A stretch of DNA of 43,678 bases from JAKANM01 sp964356495 (GCA_964356495.1 CAYHHR010000004.1:1-43678); one strand, 5' to 3'. Positions 7,486-16,846 are shown, counted from the first letter of the stretch. Translations and numbers: made by a program. The notes: generated by a model not told the origin, from the letters alone.

Positions 7486-9465
7486 ATGCCGATCAATCCA
7501 TTTAAGATAGAAAAGGGGCTAACCAGCGGCGGCAACCTCAGGGGAAAATATAAAACTACCTGGGTGGAAGAATCATTTGATTCGGAAGAGGAAACGCCGG
7601 ACGGATTATCAATTTCTCATACAAAAAAATACATCGGAACCGGCGTCGACGCAAAAAAAATCTGGTTTTCTCTGTTTGTCATCGGCCTCGGAATTTTTTT
7701 AATTTTTCTCAGAGTATTCCAGCTGGAAATCATCAAGGGCGACTACTACAGTTCACTGGCGGACGGCAACAGGATTCGCTTACTGCCGATTTTGGCCAAT
7801 CGGGGAATTATCTACGATCGATTCAACCGCGACCTGATCAAAAACATCCCGAATTTTTCTTTGGCAATCGTACCGCAGGATTTCCCGCGTAACGCGGCCG
7901 AGCGCGAGCAAATTCTTAACCAACTCTCACGTCTGGCCGGAATTAATCCTGTTGATGTCGAATCATTGTTAAAAAAATTCGGTCCTTACAGTTATGAGTC
8001 CATTACCATAAAAGATCACCTAGACTACGATACCGCTTTGAAACTTTATGTTAAGAACGACACCCTGCCGGGAGTAATCGTGGAAGGCGGAACCAAACGC
8101 GGTTATTATTTCAAAACTAATACCTCCTCGGAGCCGCTCCTGGTGCCAAGCCTCTCTCACCTGATCGGCTATGTTGGTAAATTGAACGACAGTGAACTCC
8201 AAGCCAATCGACCACTAGGTTATTTGGTGTCCGATCTCGTAGGCAAAACCGGCCTGGAAAAAAATTATGAATCCGACCTGCGCGGCGTCTATGGCAGAAA
8301 GAAAATTGAGGTCAACGCGTTCGGCAAGGAACAAAATGTGCTCGCGATGGAGCCGCCAACACCGGGGAAAAATCTAATCATGTCGCTTGACCTCGACGCT
8401 CAAAAGGTAATGGAACGGTTGGTCAAGGAAACCGCCGACAAAACCGGCAATCACCGCGTCTCCGCGTTTGCCATGAACCCGGAAAATGGTGAAATCCTCG
8501 CGATGGTGAGCTGGCCGACCTATGATAATAATGAGTTTATAAACGGCATCAACCAAAAAAAATATTCAGCGTATTTGGATAATCCGGACAATCCGCTTTT
8601 TAATCGCGTAATCAGCGGTCTATACCCGCCCGGATCAACCGTCAAATTGATTGTCGCGGCGGCCGCGCTCGAGGAAGACATCATCACGAAAAATACCAGT
8701 ATCAACAGCGTCGGTGGCATCGACGTCGGCGGGACATTTTATAAAGACTGGAAAGCCGGAGGGCACGGTATTACCAATGTCGCGAAAGCGCTTGCCTGGT
8801 CGGTAAATAGCTTTTTCTACTATGTGGGCGGCGGGTATAAAAATTTCATCGGTCTCGGAATTGATCGCCTTGATAAATATTTTTCAATATTCGGACTTGG
8901 TCAAAAAACCGCCATCGATATTCCGGGTGAGAGCGCCGGGTTTATTCCGAGCAAGGATTGGAAATTGAAAGCCAAGGGCGAATCGTGGTATGTCGGCGAC
9001 ACCTACAATGTTTCGATCGGTCAGGGAGACCTCCTTGTGACCCCTCTGCAGGTCGGCGTTTGGACGGCGGCGGTCGCGAACGGCGGCTATCTAGTCACGC
9101 CGCATTTGATACAGAAAATAGTTGACCCGGTGACAAAAAAAGTTACCGACCTGAATTTTCCGAAAAAGCATATCGATGATATTTCAAACCGTAATTTAGA
9201 AACTGTCCGCCAAGGAATGCGCGATTGCGTCACGCTTGGCAGCTGCAAGCAGCTCGGGGCCTTATCCTTCCAAGCGGCCGGAAAAACCGGCACCGCCCAA
9301 TGGAGCAAAACTCACCCGACACATGCCTGGTTTACCTCGTTTGCTCCTTATCAAAATCCCAAAATCGTGGTGACCGTGCTTATCGAGGAAGGCGGGGAAG
9401 GGTCGGCCGTCGCTGAACCGATTGCGGAGAAATTTCTTGACTGGTGGGGTAAAAAATATTTGTAA
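7486..9465 (+). CDS. mrdA: Penicillin-binding protein 2 (elongasome transpeptidase)
   Basis: Monofunctional class B PBP that cross-links peptidoglycan during elongation; 659 residues. A cytoplasmic N-terminal stretch of about 60 residues precedes one membrane span (about 63-83). The dimerisation domain with NRGIIYDRFNRDL follows, then the transpeptidase domain with all three active-site motifs: STVK at 384-387, SVN at 439-441 and KTG at 600-602. It ends the mreBCD-mrdA unit. rodA, the usual glycosyltransferase partner, is not next to it and must lie elsewhere. Confidence 0.95.
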   Translation: MPINPFKIEKGLTSGGNLRGKYKTTWVEESFDSEEETPDGLSISHTKKYIGTGVDAKKIWFSLFVIGLGIFLIFLRVFQLEIIKGDYYSSLADGNRIRLLPILANRGIIYDRFNRDLIKNIPNFSLAIVPQDFPRNAAEREQILNQLSRLAGINPVDVESLLKKFGPYSYESITIKDHLDYDTALKLYVKNDTLPGVIVEGGTKRGYYFKTNTSSEPLLVPSLSHLIGYVGKLNDSELQANRPLGYLVSDLVGKTGLEKNYESDLRGVYGRKKIEVNAFGKEQNVLAMEPPTPGKNLIMSLDLDAQKVMERLVKETADKTGNHRVSAFAMNPENGEILAMVSWPTYDNNEFINGINQKKYSAYLDNPDNPLFNRVISGLYPPGSTVKLIVAAAALEEDIITKNTSINSVGGIDVGGTFYKDWKAGGHGITNVAKALAWSVNSFFYYVGGGYKNFIGLGIDRLDKYFSIFGLGQKTAIDIPGESAGFIPSKDWKLKAKGESWYVGDTYNVSIGQGDLLVTPLQVGVWTAAVANGGYLVTPHLIQKIVDPVTKKVTDLNFPKKHIDDISNRNLETVRQGMRDCVTLGSCKQLGALSFQAAGKTGTAQWSKTHPTHAWFTSFAPYQNPKIVVTVLIEEGGEGSAVAEPIAEKFLDWWGKKYL

Positions 9466-9475
9466 TATTTACGGT

Positions 9476-9503
9476 TTGACTCTCATTAAAATTGTGCTAT
9501 ACT
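9476..9503 (+). promoter_or_regulatory. Promoter of the greA-lysS operon
   Basis: TTGACT (9476-9481), a 16-base spacer and TATACT (9498-9503), with an extended -10 TGC directly before it. Predicted start of transcription near 9510, giving a leader of about 24 bases to the ATG at 9534. Confidence 0.7.
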
Positions 9504-9533
9504 AAGACAATAAAAAATATCTATTATTTCAAT

Positions 9534-9995
9534 ATGGATGAAAACATACATTACCTTTCGGCCGAAAGCCTCGACGAAATAAAAAAAGAGCTGCTGACGC
9601 TGAAAAATTCTACAATTCCGGAAATTGCCAAACGAATCGATGAAGCAAAACAGCAGGGTGATCTGTCCGAAAATGCCGAATATCACCAGGCGCGGGAGGA
9701 TATGGCCTGGGCGCAAGGCAGGCTAATCGAGGTTGAGAAGATCATCAACAACGCAAAAATTATCGTCAAGCAAAGCACCGGCATGATATCGATAGGGGAC
9801 ACGATTACGGTTGAAATAAATGGCAAAGAAAAAAAATACACTATTGTCGGACCGCAGGAAATTAACCCGACAAAAGGCTTAATCTCCAACGAATCTCCGC
9901 TCGGAGAGGCCTTTATAGGCCATAAAGTTGGCGAAAAGGTAGAAATAGCGGTTCCTTCCGGAAAAATGGTTTACCTGATCAAGGAAATCAAATAA
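9534..9995 (+). CDS. greA: Transcription elongation factor GreA
   Basis: Rescues backtracked RNA polymerase by stimulating transcript cleavage; 153 residues, normal length. The N-terminal coiled coil (about 1-75) includes the conserved tip acidic region GDLSENAEYHQAREDMAWAQ, and the C-terminal FKBP-like domain includes ISNESPLGEAFIGHKVGEKV. The ATG at 9534 matches the usual GreA N-terminus; an upstream in-frame TTG at 9492 overlaps the promoter and is rejected. No Shine-Dalgarno sequence. Confidence 0.95.
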   Translation: MDENIHYLSAESLDEIKKELLTLKNSTIPEIAKRIDEAKQQGDLSENAEYHQAREDMAWAQGRLIEVEKIINNAKIIVKQSTGMISIGDTITVEINGKEKKYTIVGPQEINPTKGLISNESPLGEAFIGHKVGEKVEIAVPSGKMVYLIKEIK

Positions 9996-10005
9996 ATTTC
10001 TTTCT

Positions 10006-11463
10006 ATGGAGCATCAAACCGAAGAGGCCGCTCGCCTTGAGCATCTGGAAACCATCCAAAAATCCGGCATTGACCCCTATCCCGCGCGCGTCGTTCGGGC
10101 CTACAAACTCCTTGAAGCAAAGGCGCTTACTGAGGGAACGCCGGTAAAAGTAGTCGGCCGGCTGATGTCGAGGCGAGAAATGGGCAAGCTTACTTTTTGT
10201 CATCTTAAGGACGAATCTACCAGCCTCCAAATCGTCCTGTCAAAAACGGACCTGGGAGAAACAGCTTACGCTTTTTTTAATAAAAATTTTGATCTTGGAG
10301 ATTTTTTCGAGGTAGACGGGAAAATATTTACCACTCACAAGGGAGAAATCAGCGTCTTGGCGCAAAAAATCCGAATAATTTCAAAGGCTCTTTTGTCGTT
10401 GCCGGAAAAATGGCACGGACTCACCGATCAGGAACAACGTTATCGCAAACGTTATCTTGATTTACTGAGCAACGATGAATCAATGCGGATCGCCAAAGTC
10501 CGAAGCAAACTCGTCCGCGAATTACGGCATTATTTTGACGACCGTGGTTTCTATGAGGTCGAAACACCGGTTTTGCAAACGCTTTACGGCGGCGCTTTGG
10601 CAAAACCATTCGTCACGCATCACAACGCGCTCGATATTCCGCTCTATCTTCGCGTCGCGCCCGAGCTTTATCTGAAACGTCTTATCGTCGGCGGATTCGA
10701 AAAGGTATATGAGGTCGCGAAATGCTTCCGAAACGAAGGAATTGATCAGAATCATAATCCGGAGTTTACCCAAATTGAATTTTATTGGGCCTACGCCGAT
10801 TACAATATGTTGATGGAACTAGTAGAGGATCTTCTGCCGAAACTAATTACCGCCGTCGGACTCAGCCTGAAATTTAAAACCGCCGATGGCGAGGTTGATT
10901 TTACGCCGCCATATCCGCGAGTTACGATGCGCGATCTGCTTAAGAAACACGCCAAAATCGACATTGAAGACTTTCCGGATCAAAAATCAATGTACAAAAA
11001 AGCTGTTGAACTCAAAATTGAGGATATTCAGAAAAATAATGGACGCGGGAAATTAATCGATGACATCTACAAAAAGTTCGCGCGGCCTTTCATAATTAAT
11101 CCGGTCTTTGTCATCGATCATCCGGTGGAGCTTTCTCCGCTTGCCAAACGTAAACCGGAAAATCCAAATTACGTGGAACGCTTCCAATTGCTTTGTGTCG
11201 GAGGCAACGAATTATGCAACGCTTTTTCCGAATTAAATGACCCCCTCGACCAGGAAAAGCGCTTTGTAGAGCAGAAGCAGCTTAGTTCAAAGGGTGAAGA
11301 AGAAACGATGCCCTATGACGACGATTTCATTGAAGCCCTAAAGCACGGCATGCCGCCGACCGCGGGCCTCGGGATGGGCGTCGACCGCGTGGTAAAACTT
11401 TTGGTTGGAGCGCAGAATCTGAAGGAAGTAATTTTATTTCCGACCCTTCGGCCAGAAAAATAA
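10006..11463 (+). CDS. lysS: Lysyl-tRNA synthetase, class II
   Basis: Charges tRNA-Lys; 485 residues. An OB-fold anticodon-binding domain comes first (VKVVGRLMSRREMGKLTFCHLK). The class II catalytic domain follows, with motif 1 around FYEVETPVLQ, motif 2 CFRNEGIDQNHNPEFTQIE and motif 3 GLGMGVDRVVKLL. It lies 10 bases after greA, and this order is a common bacterial arrangement. No Shine-Dalgarno sequence is seen. Confidence 0.95.
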   Translation: MEHQTEEAARLEHLETIQKSGIDPYPARVVRAYKLLEAKALTEGTPVKVVGRLMSRREMGKLTFCHLKDESTSLQIVLSKTDLGETAYAFFNKNFDLGDFFEVDGKIFTTHKGEISVLAQKIRIISKALLSLPEKWHGLTDQEQRYRKRYLDLLSNDESMRIAKVRSKLVRELRHYFDDRGFYEVETPVLQTLYGGALAKPFVTHHNALDIPLYLRVAPELYLKRLIVGGFEKVYEVAKCFRNEGIDQNHNPEFTQIEFYWAYADYNMLMELVEDLLPKLITAVGLSLKFKTADGEVDFTPPYPRVTMRDLLKKHAKIDIEDFPDQKSMYKKAVELKIEDIQKNNGRGKLIDDIYKKFARPFIINPVFVIDHPVELSPLAKRKPENPNYVERFQLLCVGGNELCNAFSELNDPLDQEKRFVEQKQLSSKGEEETMPYDDDFIEALKHGMPPTAGLGMGVDRVVKLLVGAQNLKEVILFPTLRPEK

Positions 11464-11466
11464 TTT

Positions 11467-11871
11467 ATGAAAAAAGTGATGGCGTTTGGAACATTTGACA
11501 CCCTTCACCCCGGTCATGCATTTTTCCTGAAAAAAGCGCGAAAGCTCGGGGATTGCCTCGTGGTAATCGTGGCGAGGGACCGGACCGTGAAAAAAGTAAA
11601 AAATCATCCGCCACTCAATACCGAGGATAAACGTGTCAAAAATCTCCTGGCGCTCGGCCTCGCCGAAAAGGTTTCGCTCGGACGAATCGGAAATGATAAG
11701 TACGCTGTAATCCGCGATGAAAATCCGGACGTTATCGCGCTCGGCTATGACCAAAAATTTTTCATCGACGGACTAAAAAAAGCCTTTCCGGACGCCAAGA
11801 TTGTCAGAATCAAATCGTTTCACCCGGATATCTACCATAGTTCCATAATAAAAGGACATTCAGTCATTTGA
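11467..11871 (+). CDS. Cytidylyltransferase-like nucleotidyltransferase (RibL/TagD type)
   Basis: 134-residue protein of the HIGH-containing nucleotidyltransferase superfamily. FGTFDTLHPGHAFFLKKARK carries the HPGH motif at residues 14-17, and the C-terminal YHSSIIKGH resembles the family's second nucleotide-binding motif. Members transfer AMP or CMP to substrates such as FMN, glycerol 3-phosphate or pantetheine phosphate. The overall form is closest to archaeal-type FAD synthetases (RibL) and glycerol-3-phosphate cytidylyltransferases. The substrate cannot be decided from sequence. It is embedded 3 bases after lysS. Confidence 0.8.
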   Translation: MKKVMAFGTFDTLHPGHAFFLKKARKLGDCLVVIVARDRTVKKVKNHPPLNTEDKRVKNLLALGLAEKVSLGRIGNDKYAVIRDENPDVIALGYDQKFFIDGLKKAFPDAKIVRIKSFHPDIYHSSIIKGHSVI

Positions 11872-11895
11872 AAAAAATATTTTCGATCAAATTAT

Positions 11896-13134
11896 ATGCT
11901 CGACATTAAATTTATCAGGGAGAACAAAAAACTAGTCGAAAAGAATAATCTTTCCAGAAATGTTAAGGTTGACATGGAACGATTGCTTTCGCTTGATTCA
12001 GTGACGAGCGAATTACAAAAAAAGACCGAGGTCTTGAGAGCCAAGAGAAATGAAAGATCAAAAACAAAACCTTCCGCATCGGAAATTGCCAACCTGAAAA
12101 AAGTCGGCGCTGAGATCAGCGCGCTTGAGGATGAGTTAAAAAATAATGATACCGAACTTCTGGAGTTATTGATTAAAATCCCAAATATCAACGACCATAC
12201 AACACCGATTGGAAAAGACGACAGCGAAAATAAAGTTATTAAAACGGTTGGTCAAAAACCGGTCTTTACTTTCACGGCCAAGGAACACTTTGAGGTCGAG
12301 CATGCCAAGGAGGGGATAGACATGGAACGCGGGGCAAAAACATCCGGCTCAAGATTTTATTATCTCAAAGGCAAAATGGCGATTCTGGAGAGAGCGATCA
12401 TGCAATATGCGGTTGATTTTATGGTTGCCAGGCAGTTTGAGCTAGTTTTACCGCCGATTTTAGTGAAAGAATCAGCTATGTATGGCACCGGATTTTTCCC
12501 GGCTGACATAAATGAAGTCTATTCCGTAAATCCCGGCGAGGATAATCTGTATTTAGTCGGAACTTCCGAAGTGCCGATGATTTACATGCACGCGGACGAA
12601 ACGCTGGAAGAGAAATTTCTACCCAAAAAATATGTCGCCATCACGCCGTGCTTCAGACGCGAATCCGGCAGCTACGGGAAAGATACCAAGGGCCTCTTTC
12701 GAGTGCATCAATTTTACAAAGTTGAGATGGTGGTTTTTGCCGCTCCCGAACAATCGGCGAAGTTGCATGATGAATTATTGAAAGCCGAGGAAGAATTTAT
12801 CGGTTCGCTTGGATTGCACTACCGGGTCGTAAATGTGTGCTCCGGCGATCTCGGTTTTCCGGCGGCAAAAAAATTCGATTGCGAGGGTTGGTTTCCAGGG
12901 CAGGCGAGATACCGCGAACTTACTTCCACCAGCAACACCACGGACTACCAAGCCAGACGAAGTAACATTAAATTTAAAACCGACGACGGTAAGCGTCAAT
13001 TTGTCCACACTCTAAACGGAACAGTCTCAAGCGATCGGCCAATGCTCGCGATCATCGAAAATAATCAGCAGTCGGACGGCTCGATAATTATTCCCGAGGT
13101 TCTTCAAAAATACACCGGCTTCGATAAAATTTAA
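11896..13134 (+). CDS. serS: Seryl-tRNA synthetase
   Basis: Charges tRNA-Ser and tRNA-Sec; 412 residues. The N-terminal antiparallel coiled-coil arm (about 30-105) is followed by the class II core: VGTSEVPMIYMHADE, motif 2 CFRRESGSYGKDTKGLFRVH, and motif 3 region LNGTVSSDRPMLAIIENNQ with the characteristic GSIIIPEVLQKYTG end. It starts with ATG 24 bases after the nucleotidyltransferase gene. The arm and both motifs are complete. Confidence 0.95.
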   Translation: MLDIKFIRENKKLVEKNNLSRNVKVDMERLLSLDSVTSELQKKTEVLRAKRNERSKTKPSASEIANLKKVGAEISALEDELKNNDTELLELLIKIPNINDHTTPIGKDDSENKVIKTVGQKPVFTFTAKEHFEVEHAKEGIDMERGAKTSGSRFYYLKGKMAILERAIMQYAVDFMVARQFELVLPPILVKESAMYGTGFFPADINEVYSVNPGEDNLYLVGTSEVPMIYMHADETLEEKFLPKKYVAITPCFRRESGSYGKDTKGLFRVHQFYKVEMVVFAAPEQSAKLHDELLKAEEEFIGSLGLHYRVVNVCSGDLGFPAAKKFDCEGWFPGQARYRELTSTSNTTDYQARRSNIKFKTDDGKRQFVHTLNGTVSSDRPMLAIIENNQQSDGSIIIPEVLQKYTGFDKI

Positions 13135-13141
13135 CACGAAT

Positions 13142-14257
13142 ATGCTCAGCTGGGTGGAAATTTCACGCTCCGCGATCGAGCACAATCTAAAAGCCTTTCG
13201 GAATTTAATTGGACCATCGGTCTTATTGATTCCGGTCGTCAAAGCCAATGCCTACGGACACGGGATTCTTGAAGTCGCCCGCATCTGCGAGGAAACGGCT
13301 GAGGTGGATCGGTTGGCGGTAGTTAACCTCGATGAAGCTCTGTTGCTTCGCGCCGGCGGAATCAAAAAACCTATCCAGGTGTTATCTTTTTATCCGCTCG
13401 ATGAGGATGCGATAATTGAAGCGCTGAAAAAAAATATTATTCTGCCGATCTACCGGCTTGATCAGGCAAAGTTCATCAATCGAGTGGGGGAGAGACTGGG
13501 ATTGACCGGAGTAGCGCACCTTAAAATTGATGTCGGTACTACCAGAGTCGGCATCACACTTGATGATATGGAAGTCTTTGTTTCCGAATTAAGAAAATAT
13601 TCCCATCTGCGGCTAGAAGGAATTTGGAGTCATTTTTCTTCGAGCGAAGCAGACAGCGCCATTACAAAAAAACAATTGTCGACTTTGATTCAAGCGGATG
13701 AAATAATGAAAAAGCATGGCATCAAAGTGCCGCTAAAACATGTCGCCTGCACAGCCGCGTCACTGCTTTATCCCGATTCAAGGCTCGACGCCGTGCGCAT
13801 CGGCCTCGGCACCTACGGTCTTTATCCTGCTCCGGCCTGTCAAAAAATCATTAAACTGCGGCCGGTGCTAAGCTGGAAAAGCACCTTGATCCAGGTCAAA
13901 AAGGTTAAAAAGGGGACCAAAATCAGCTACGGCGGCACCCATACCATGAAAAAAAACGGACTGATCGGAATTATTCCGATTGGTTATTACGACGGATACG
14001 ATCGCGCCTGGAGCAACACCGCCGAAGTAATCATTAACGGCCGCCGTTGTCCGATTCGAGGACGCATCTGTATGAACCTAATGATGGTCGAAATCAAAAA
14101 TAGCAGTAACACCAAGGCGGGGGATACGGTTACCCTTATCGGACGGGAAGTCAGCGCTGAAATAACCGCTGATGAACTGGCAAAATTATCGCCAAACACG
14201 ATCAACTACGAAATCACCACCGGAATTAATCCACTTCTTCCGAGAATCGTGGTATAA
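13142..14257 (+). CDS. alr: Alanine racemase
   Basis: PLP enzyme making D-alanine for peptidoglycan; 371 residues. The PLP-lysine motif PVVKANAYGHG places the Schiff-base lysine at residue 34. The C-terminal domain carries the KISYGGTHT segment with the second catalytic tyrosine, then IGIIPIGYYDGYDR and RGRICMNLMMVEI. It lies 7 bases after serS. The 3' end overlaps the -10 box of the following FtsQ-like gene. Confidence 0.95.
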   Translation: MLSWVEISRSAIEHNLKAFRNLIGPSVLLIPVVKANAYGHGILEVARICEETAEVDRLAVVNLDEALLLRAGGIKKPIQVLSFYPLDEDAIIEALKKNIILPIYRLDQAKFINRVGERLGLTGVAHLKIDVGTTRVGITLDDMEVFVSELRKYSHLRLEGIWSHFSSSEADSAITKKQLSTLIQADEIMKKHGIKVPLKHVACTAASLLYPDSRLDAVRIGLGTYGLYPAPACQKIIKLRPVLSWKSTLIQVKKVKKGTKISYGGTHTMKKNGLIGIIPIGYYDGYDRAWSNTAEVIINGRRCPIRGRICMNLMMVEIKNSSNTKAGDTVTLIGREVSAEITADELAKLSPNTINYEITTGINPLLPRIVV

Positions 14258-14258
14258 T
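14250..14258 (+). promoter_or_regulatory. Extended -10 promoter of the FtsQ-like gene
   Basis: TGGTATAAT: an extended -10 (TG, one base, then TATAAT at 14253-14258) that overlaps the alr stop codon. Predicted start near 14265, leader about 20 bases. No good -35. Confidence 0.6.
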
Positions 14259-14284
14259 GCAGATCAGAGTTTAAATATTATCTG

Positions 14285-15280
14285 ATGCGTTTTTACGGCT
14301 CGGGAAAAAAACATCGAGAACAAAAATCGGAAAGAAAAAACTGGCGTTTTTTGCGTAGAAAAAAACCCAGCCACACTCACTATCGTCAACACGAAGATAC
14401 GGCGGCGTTAAGATTGTCCAATCCGTACAAAACGAAAAATAAAGGATCCCGATTAAAAATCAGAGGAACGATTCTGCCGATATTTATTATTTCCTGGATC
14501 GGTCTGTTGCTTTACCTGCCGTATTTCAGAATAAATAAAATTAATTATTCCGGACTAAAGATCATCAGCCAATCCGAAATTGACAATATCGTCCGCGGTC
14601 GGATCACACCTCAAAATATTGCCTGGCCAATAAACAACTATTTCATTTTTAACAAAAATTCGCTCACGCAATTATTAAGCGATAAATTTTCATTAAACTC
14701 CGTTACCGTAAACAAAGTTTTTCCCGACACTCTCGAAATACAGCTCCAAGAAAAGACCACTGCCGGGATATATGATAATGGCGAAGCGTATTATTTATTA
14801 GGCGGGGACGGCTCAAACATAAAATATCTTCGGAGCGTTAGTACGAGCGAATTTATTTCTTTAGCTACCACGACCGTCTCATCAACCTCGAGCAGCACCT
14901 CATCATCAACGCCTGCCGCCATCCTCATACATTCGCCAAATTTTCGGGAAATACAAAGGGAGTTCGGCGATTATCCCATCATACATGATCAGAGATCAAT
15001 AAAAACCAACGAAAAAGACCATTTGCTGGACTCTAAGACAATGCAGGAAATAATCGCGTTATATAACGCGCTCCAGCATATCAAGGCGCTCAAAGCCTCG
15101 TATTTCCTCATCGACGGAGGAACGGGCATCACCGCCATCACAAACAGGCCGTTCAAGGTGATATTCCAGCTAAACGGCAACGCTGAGGATGAAATCTCAA
15201 AGCTGCAAATTTTTCTCAATAATAACAATCCGTCAGAATATATTGATCTTCGATTTGGCGACAGGATTTATTGGAAGTAG
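14285..15280 (+). CDS. ftsQ: FtsQ/DivIB-like cell-division protein
   Basis: Bitopic division protein, 331 residues. A long, very basic cytoplasmic tail (about 1-58, rich in RKKP and KHREQK) precedes one membrane span (about 60-80, ILPIFIISWIGLLLYLPYF). A POTRA-type domain follows (INKINYSGLKIISQSEIDNIV ... VNKVFPDTLEIQLQEKTTAGI). A Ser/Thr-rich linker (TTVSSTSSSTSSSTPAA) splits the extracytoplasmic part. FtsQ scaffolds FtsB/FtsL at the division site. The assignment rests on topology and the POTRA signature; sequence similarity is modest. Confidence 0.75.
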   Translation: MRFYGSGKKHREQKSERKNWRFLRRKKPSHTHYRQHEDTAALRLSNPYKTKNKGSRLKIRGTILPIFIISWIGLLLYLPYFRINKINYSGLKIISQSEIDNIVRGRITPQNIAWPINNYFIFNKNSLTQLLSDKFSLNSVTVNKVFPDTLEIQLQEKTTAGIYDNGEAYYLLGGDGSNIKYLRSVSTSEFISLATTTVSSTSSSTSSSTPAAILIHSPNFREIQREFGDYPIIHDQRSIKTNEKDHLLDSKTMQEIIALYNALQHIKALKASYFLIDGGTGITAITNRPFKVIFQLNGNAEDEISKLQIFLNNNNPSEYIDLRFGDRIYWK

Positions 15281-15307
15281 GGGGTATTGTGAGGGAAAGA
15301 TATCCAC

Positions 15308-15336
15308 TTGCATAGTTATACATAACTGAGTATAAT
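15308..15336 (+). promoter_or_regulatory. Promoter of the HNH-recombinase operon
   Basis: TTGCAT (15308-15313), a 17-base spacer and TATAAT (15331-15336). Predicted start near 15343, leader about 26 bases. Confidence 0.7.
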
Positions 15337-15366
15337 ATCTCTTACACTCAGTTAATTATCAATAAC
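15315..15366. promoter_or_regulatory. Nested inverted repeats over the HNH promoter (candidate operator)
   Basis: Perfect 9-bp arms TAACTGAGT (15323-15331) and ACTCAGTTA (15346-15354) flank the -10 box and start point. An outer pair, GTTAT (15315-15319) and ATAAC (15362-15366), encloses them. The geometry suggests binding by a dimeric repressor, or by one of the two downstream DNA-binding proteins. Confidence 0.5.
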
Positions 15367-15368
15367 AT

Positions 15369-15872
15369 ATGCCATTTCCCCACCATAAGATGCTAGATAT
15401 AGCAAAAAAACTCAACTCAGACTTCAACAAGATTATCAGCGACTTATACCTAGGAAGTAATTTTTCAGGCCAAGAGATTTCCGATGAACTATTTATTAAA
15501 ACGGGAATATTTATAACCGCACGATCAATTCAAAGACAACTTAGAAAACTTGGCATTATCCGAACTTTTAGTGAAGCGTTTAATATTTCAATAAAAAAAG
15601 GTCGAAAATCATACGCTCACCTTAGACGTACTATCAAGTCCAAGGCTATGCGTAAAGGGATATATCCTAAACTAAGATACGAGATTTTTAGCCGTGATAA
15701 ATTTAAATGTGTATTATGTGGCAACACAGCTGCCGATGACCACCTAGAAGTCGACCATATTAAGCCCGTTGTCTATGGCGGTACAAATGAACATAGTAAT
15801 TTGCGAACGCTGTGTGCGGAATGTAACAAAGGAAAAATGCTAGTTGAGGAACGAAAATTATTAAAAATATGA
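15369..15872 (+). CDS. HNH endonuclease with an N-terminal helix-turn-helix
   Basis: 167 residues. The C-terminal HNH domain is complete: CVLCGN, then LEVDHIKPVVYGGTNEHSNL with the catalytic His and Asn, then CAECNKGK. The two CXXC pairs bind the structural zinc. The N-terminal part (about 28-65, SGQEISDELFIKTGIFITARSIQ) looks like a helix-turn-helix, as in stand-alone homing-type HNH enzymes. It overlaps the recombinase start by 4 bases (ATGA), so the two are made together. The region appears more AT-rich, with more ATA codons, than its neighbours, which hints at transfer. Its target is unknown. Confidence 0.85.
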   Translation: MPFPHHKMLDIAKKLNSDFNKIISDLYLGSNFSGQEISDELFIKTGIFITARSIQRQLRKLGIIRTFSEAFNISIKKGRKSYAHLRRTIKSKAMRKGIYPKLRYEIFSRDKFKCVLCGNTAADDHLEVDHIKPVVYGGTNEHSNLRTLCAECNKGKMLVEERKLLKI

Positions 15873-16813
15873 AACTTGGACTCCCCTATTTTGACGATTT
15901 TATACTTAATCTAAGGGCCAATAATTTTTCTGATGAGACTGCGTATAATTACGAGCGCGATCTTCAAACTTTTGAAAATTTTCTAATTCACGACATAAAA
16001 AAAAACTTTTACGAAATTGATAAAACCGATTTACTCAGATACAAAGCATACCTGTCATCTGTTGATAGAAAAACAGCCAAATCAGCCAAATCCGAAAAAA
16101 AACTAAGCAGCTATTCTACGAATCGTATGCTTTCTACGTTGCGCTCCTATCTAAAATTTATGGAGGATATGGATCATACGCCGCCAATTTCTTCTACAGC
16201 AGTTAAGCTAGTCAAAAACATAAAGAAACATGGTCAGGTGCCTGAATTTGAGGTAATAATAAATGTTATTGAGGCGCCGATGAAATTTGAGGACAATATT
16301 AAAATCGCTCTACGTAATCGCGCGATGCTTGAAACCTTGTTTGCAACCGGAATGCGCATTTCCGAGCTGCTATCATTAAAGGTAGTACAAATCGACAAAA
16401 CGGGACGAATTTATGTGTTGGGTAAGGGAAAAAAACAACGATTCGTATATTTAACTCCTCGAGCGCTCACCCACCTAAAAAATTATCTTGCAAAACGTGC
16501 GAGCACATCCGAAATGCTATTTGTTCCCTATAGCGGGCTAAATAATCAAGAAAAAAATAAAAAATTATCGGCCAACTATTTACAATACAAAATAAAACAA
16601 TACCGGGAGTTGCTTGGTATAATCACACCTATTAGCGCCCACACTCTACGTCACGGATTTGCAACTTATCTAGCTGAGAATGGAGCAAACCCGGCTGCCA
16701 TTCAGGTATTGCTCGGGCATGAATCACTAGATACTACAACCAGATATGTTCATGCGTCAGATAGGTATGCAGAAAAAACCCACCATGATTTTCATCCACT
16801 ATTCGACGAATAA
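15869..16813 (+). CDS. Tyrosine recombinase, XerC/XerD type
   Basis: 314 residues, the usual size of Xer proteins. The N-terminal SAM-like core-binding domain (about 1-105) begins LPYFDDFILNLRANNFSDET. The catalytic domain has all expected residues: Arg in ATGMRISELLSL, Lys in GKGKKQRFV, HTLRHGFATYL, LGHESLDTT and the nucleophile Tyr in TRYVH. It may be the chromosomal dimer-resolving Xer recombinase or an integrase. The size and complete Xer signature favour the first; the coupled HNH gene and AT-rich composition leave the second open. No flanking attachment repeats were found. Confidence 0.88.
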   Translation: MKLGLPYFDDFILNLRANNFSDETAYNYERDLQTFENFLIHDIKKNFYEIDKTDLLRYKAYLSSVDRKTAKSAKSEKKLSSYSTNRMLSTLRSYLKFMEDMDHTPPISSTAVKLVKNIKKHGQVPEFEVIINVIEAPMKFEDNIKIALRNRAMLETLFATGMRISELLSLKVVQIDKTGRIYVLGKGKKQRFVYLTPRALTHLKNYLAKRASTSEMLFVPYSGLNNQEKNKKLSANYLQYKIKQYRELLGIITPISAHTLRHGFATYLAENGANPAAIQVLLGHESLDTTTRYVHASDRYAEKTHHDFHPLFDE

Positions 16814-16846
16814 CTACGAGGTAACGTTATTTGAGCCTAGTTTAAT

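Noticed and set aside
9492..9533. Upstream TTG start for greA
   Set aside because: It would overlap the -10 box and add residues not found in GreA; the ATG at 9534 fits the family.
15281..16846. HNH-recombinase region as a complete integrated element
   Set aside because: No tRNA gene, flanking direct repeats or further mobile genes were found, so only a cassette can be proposed.
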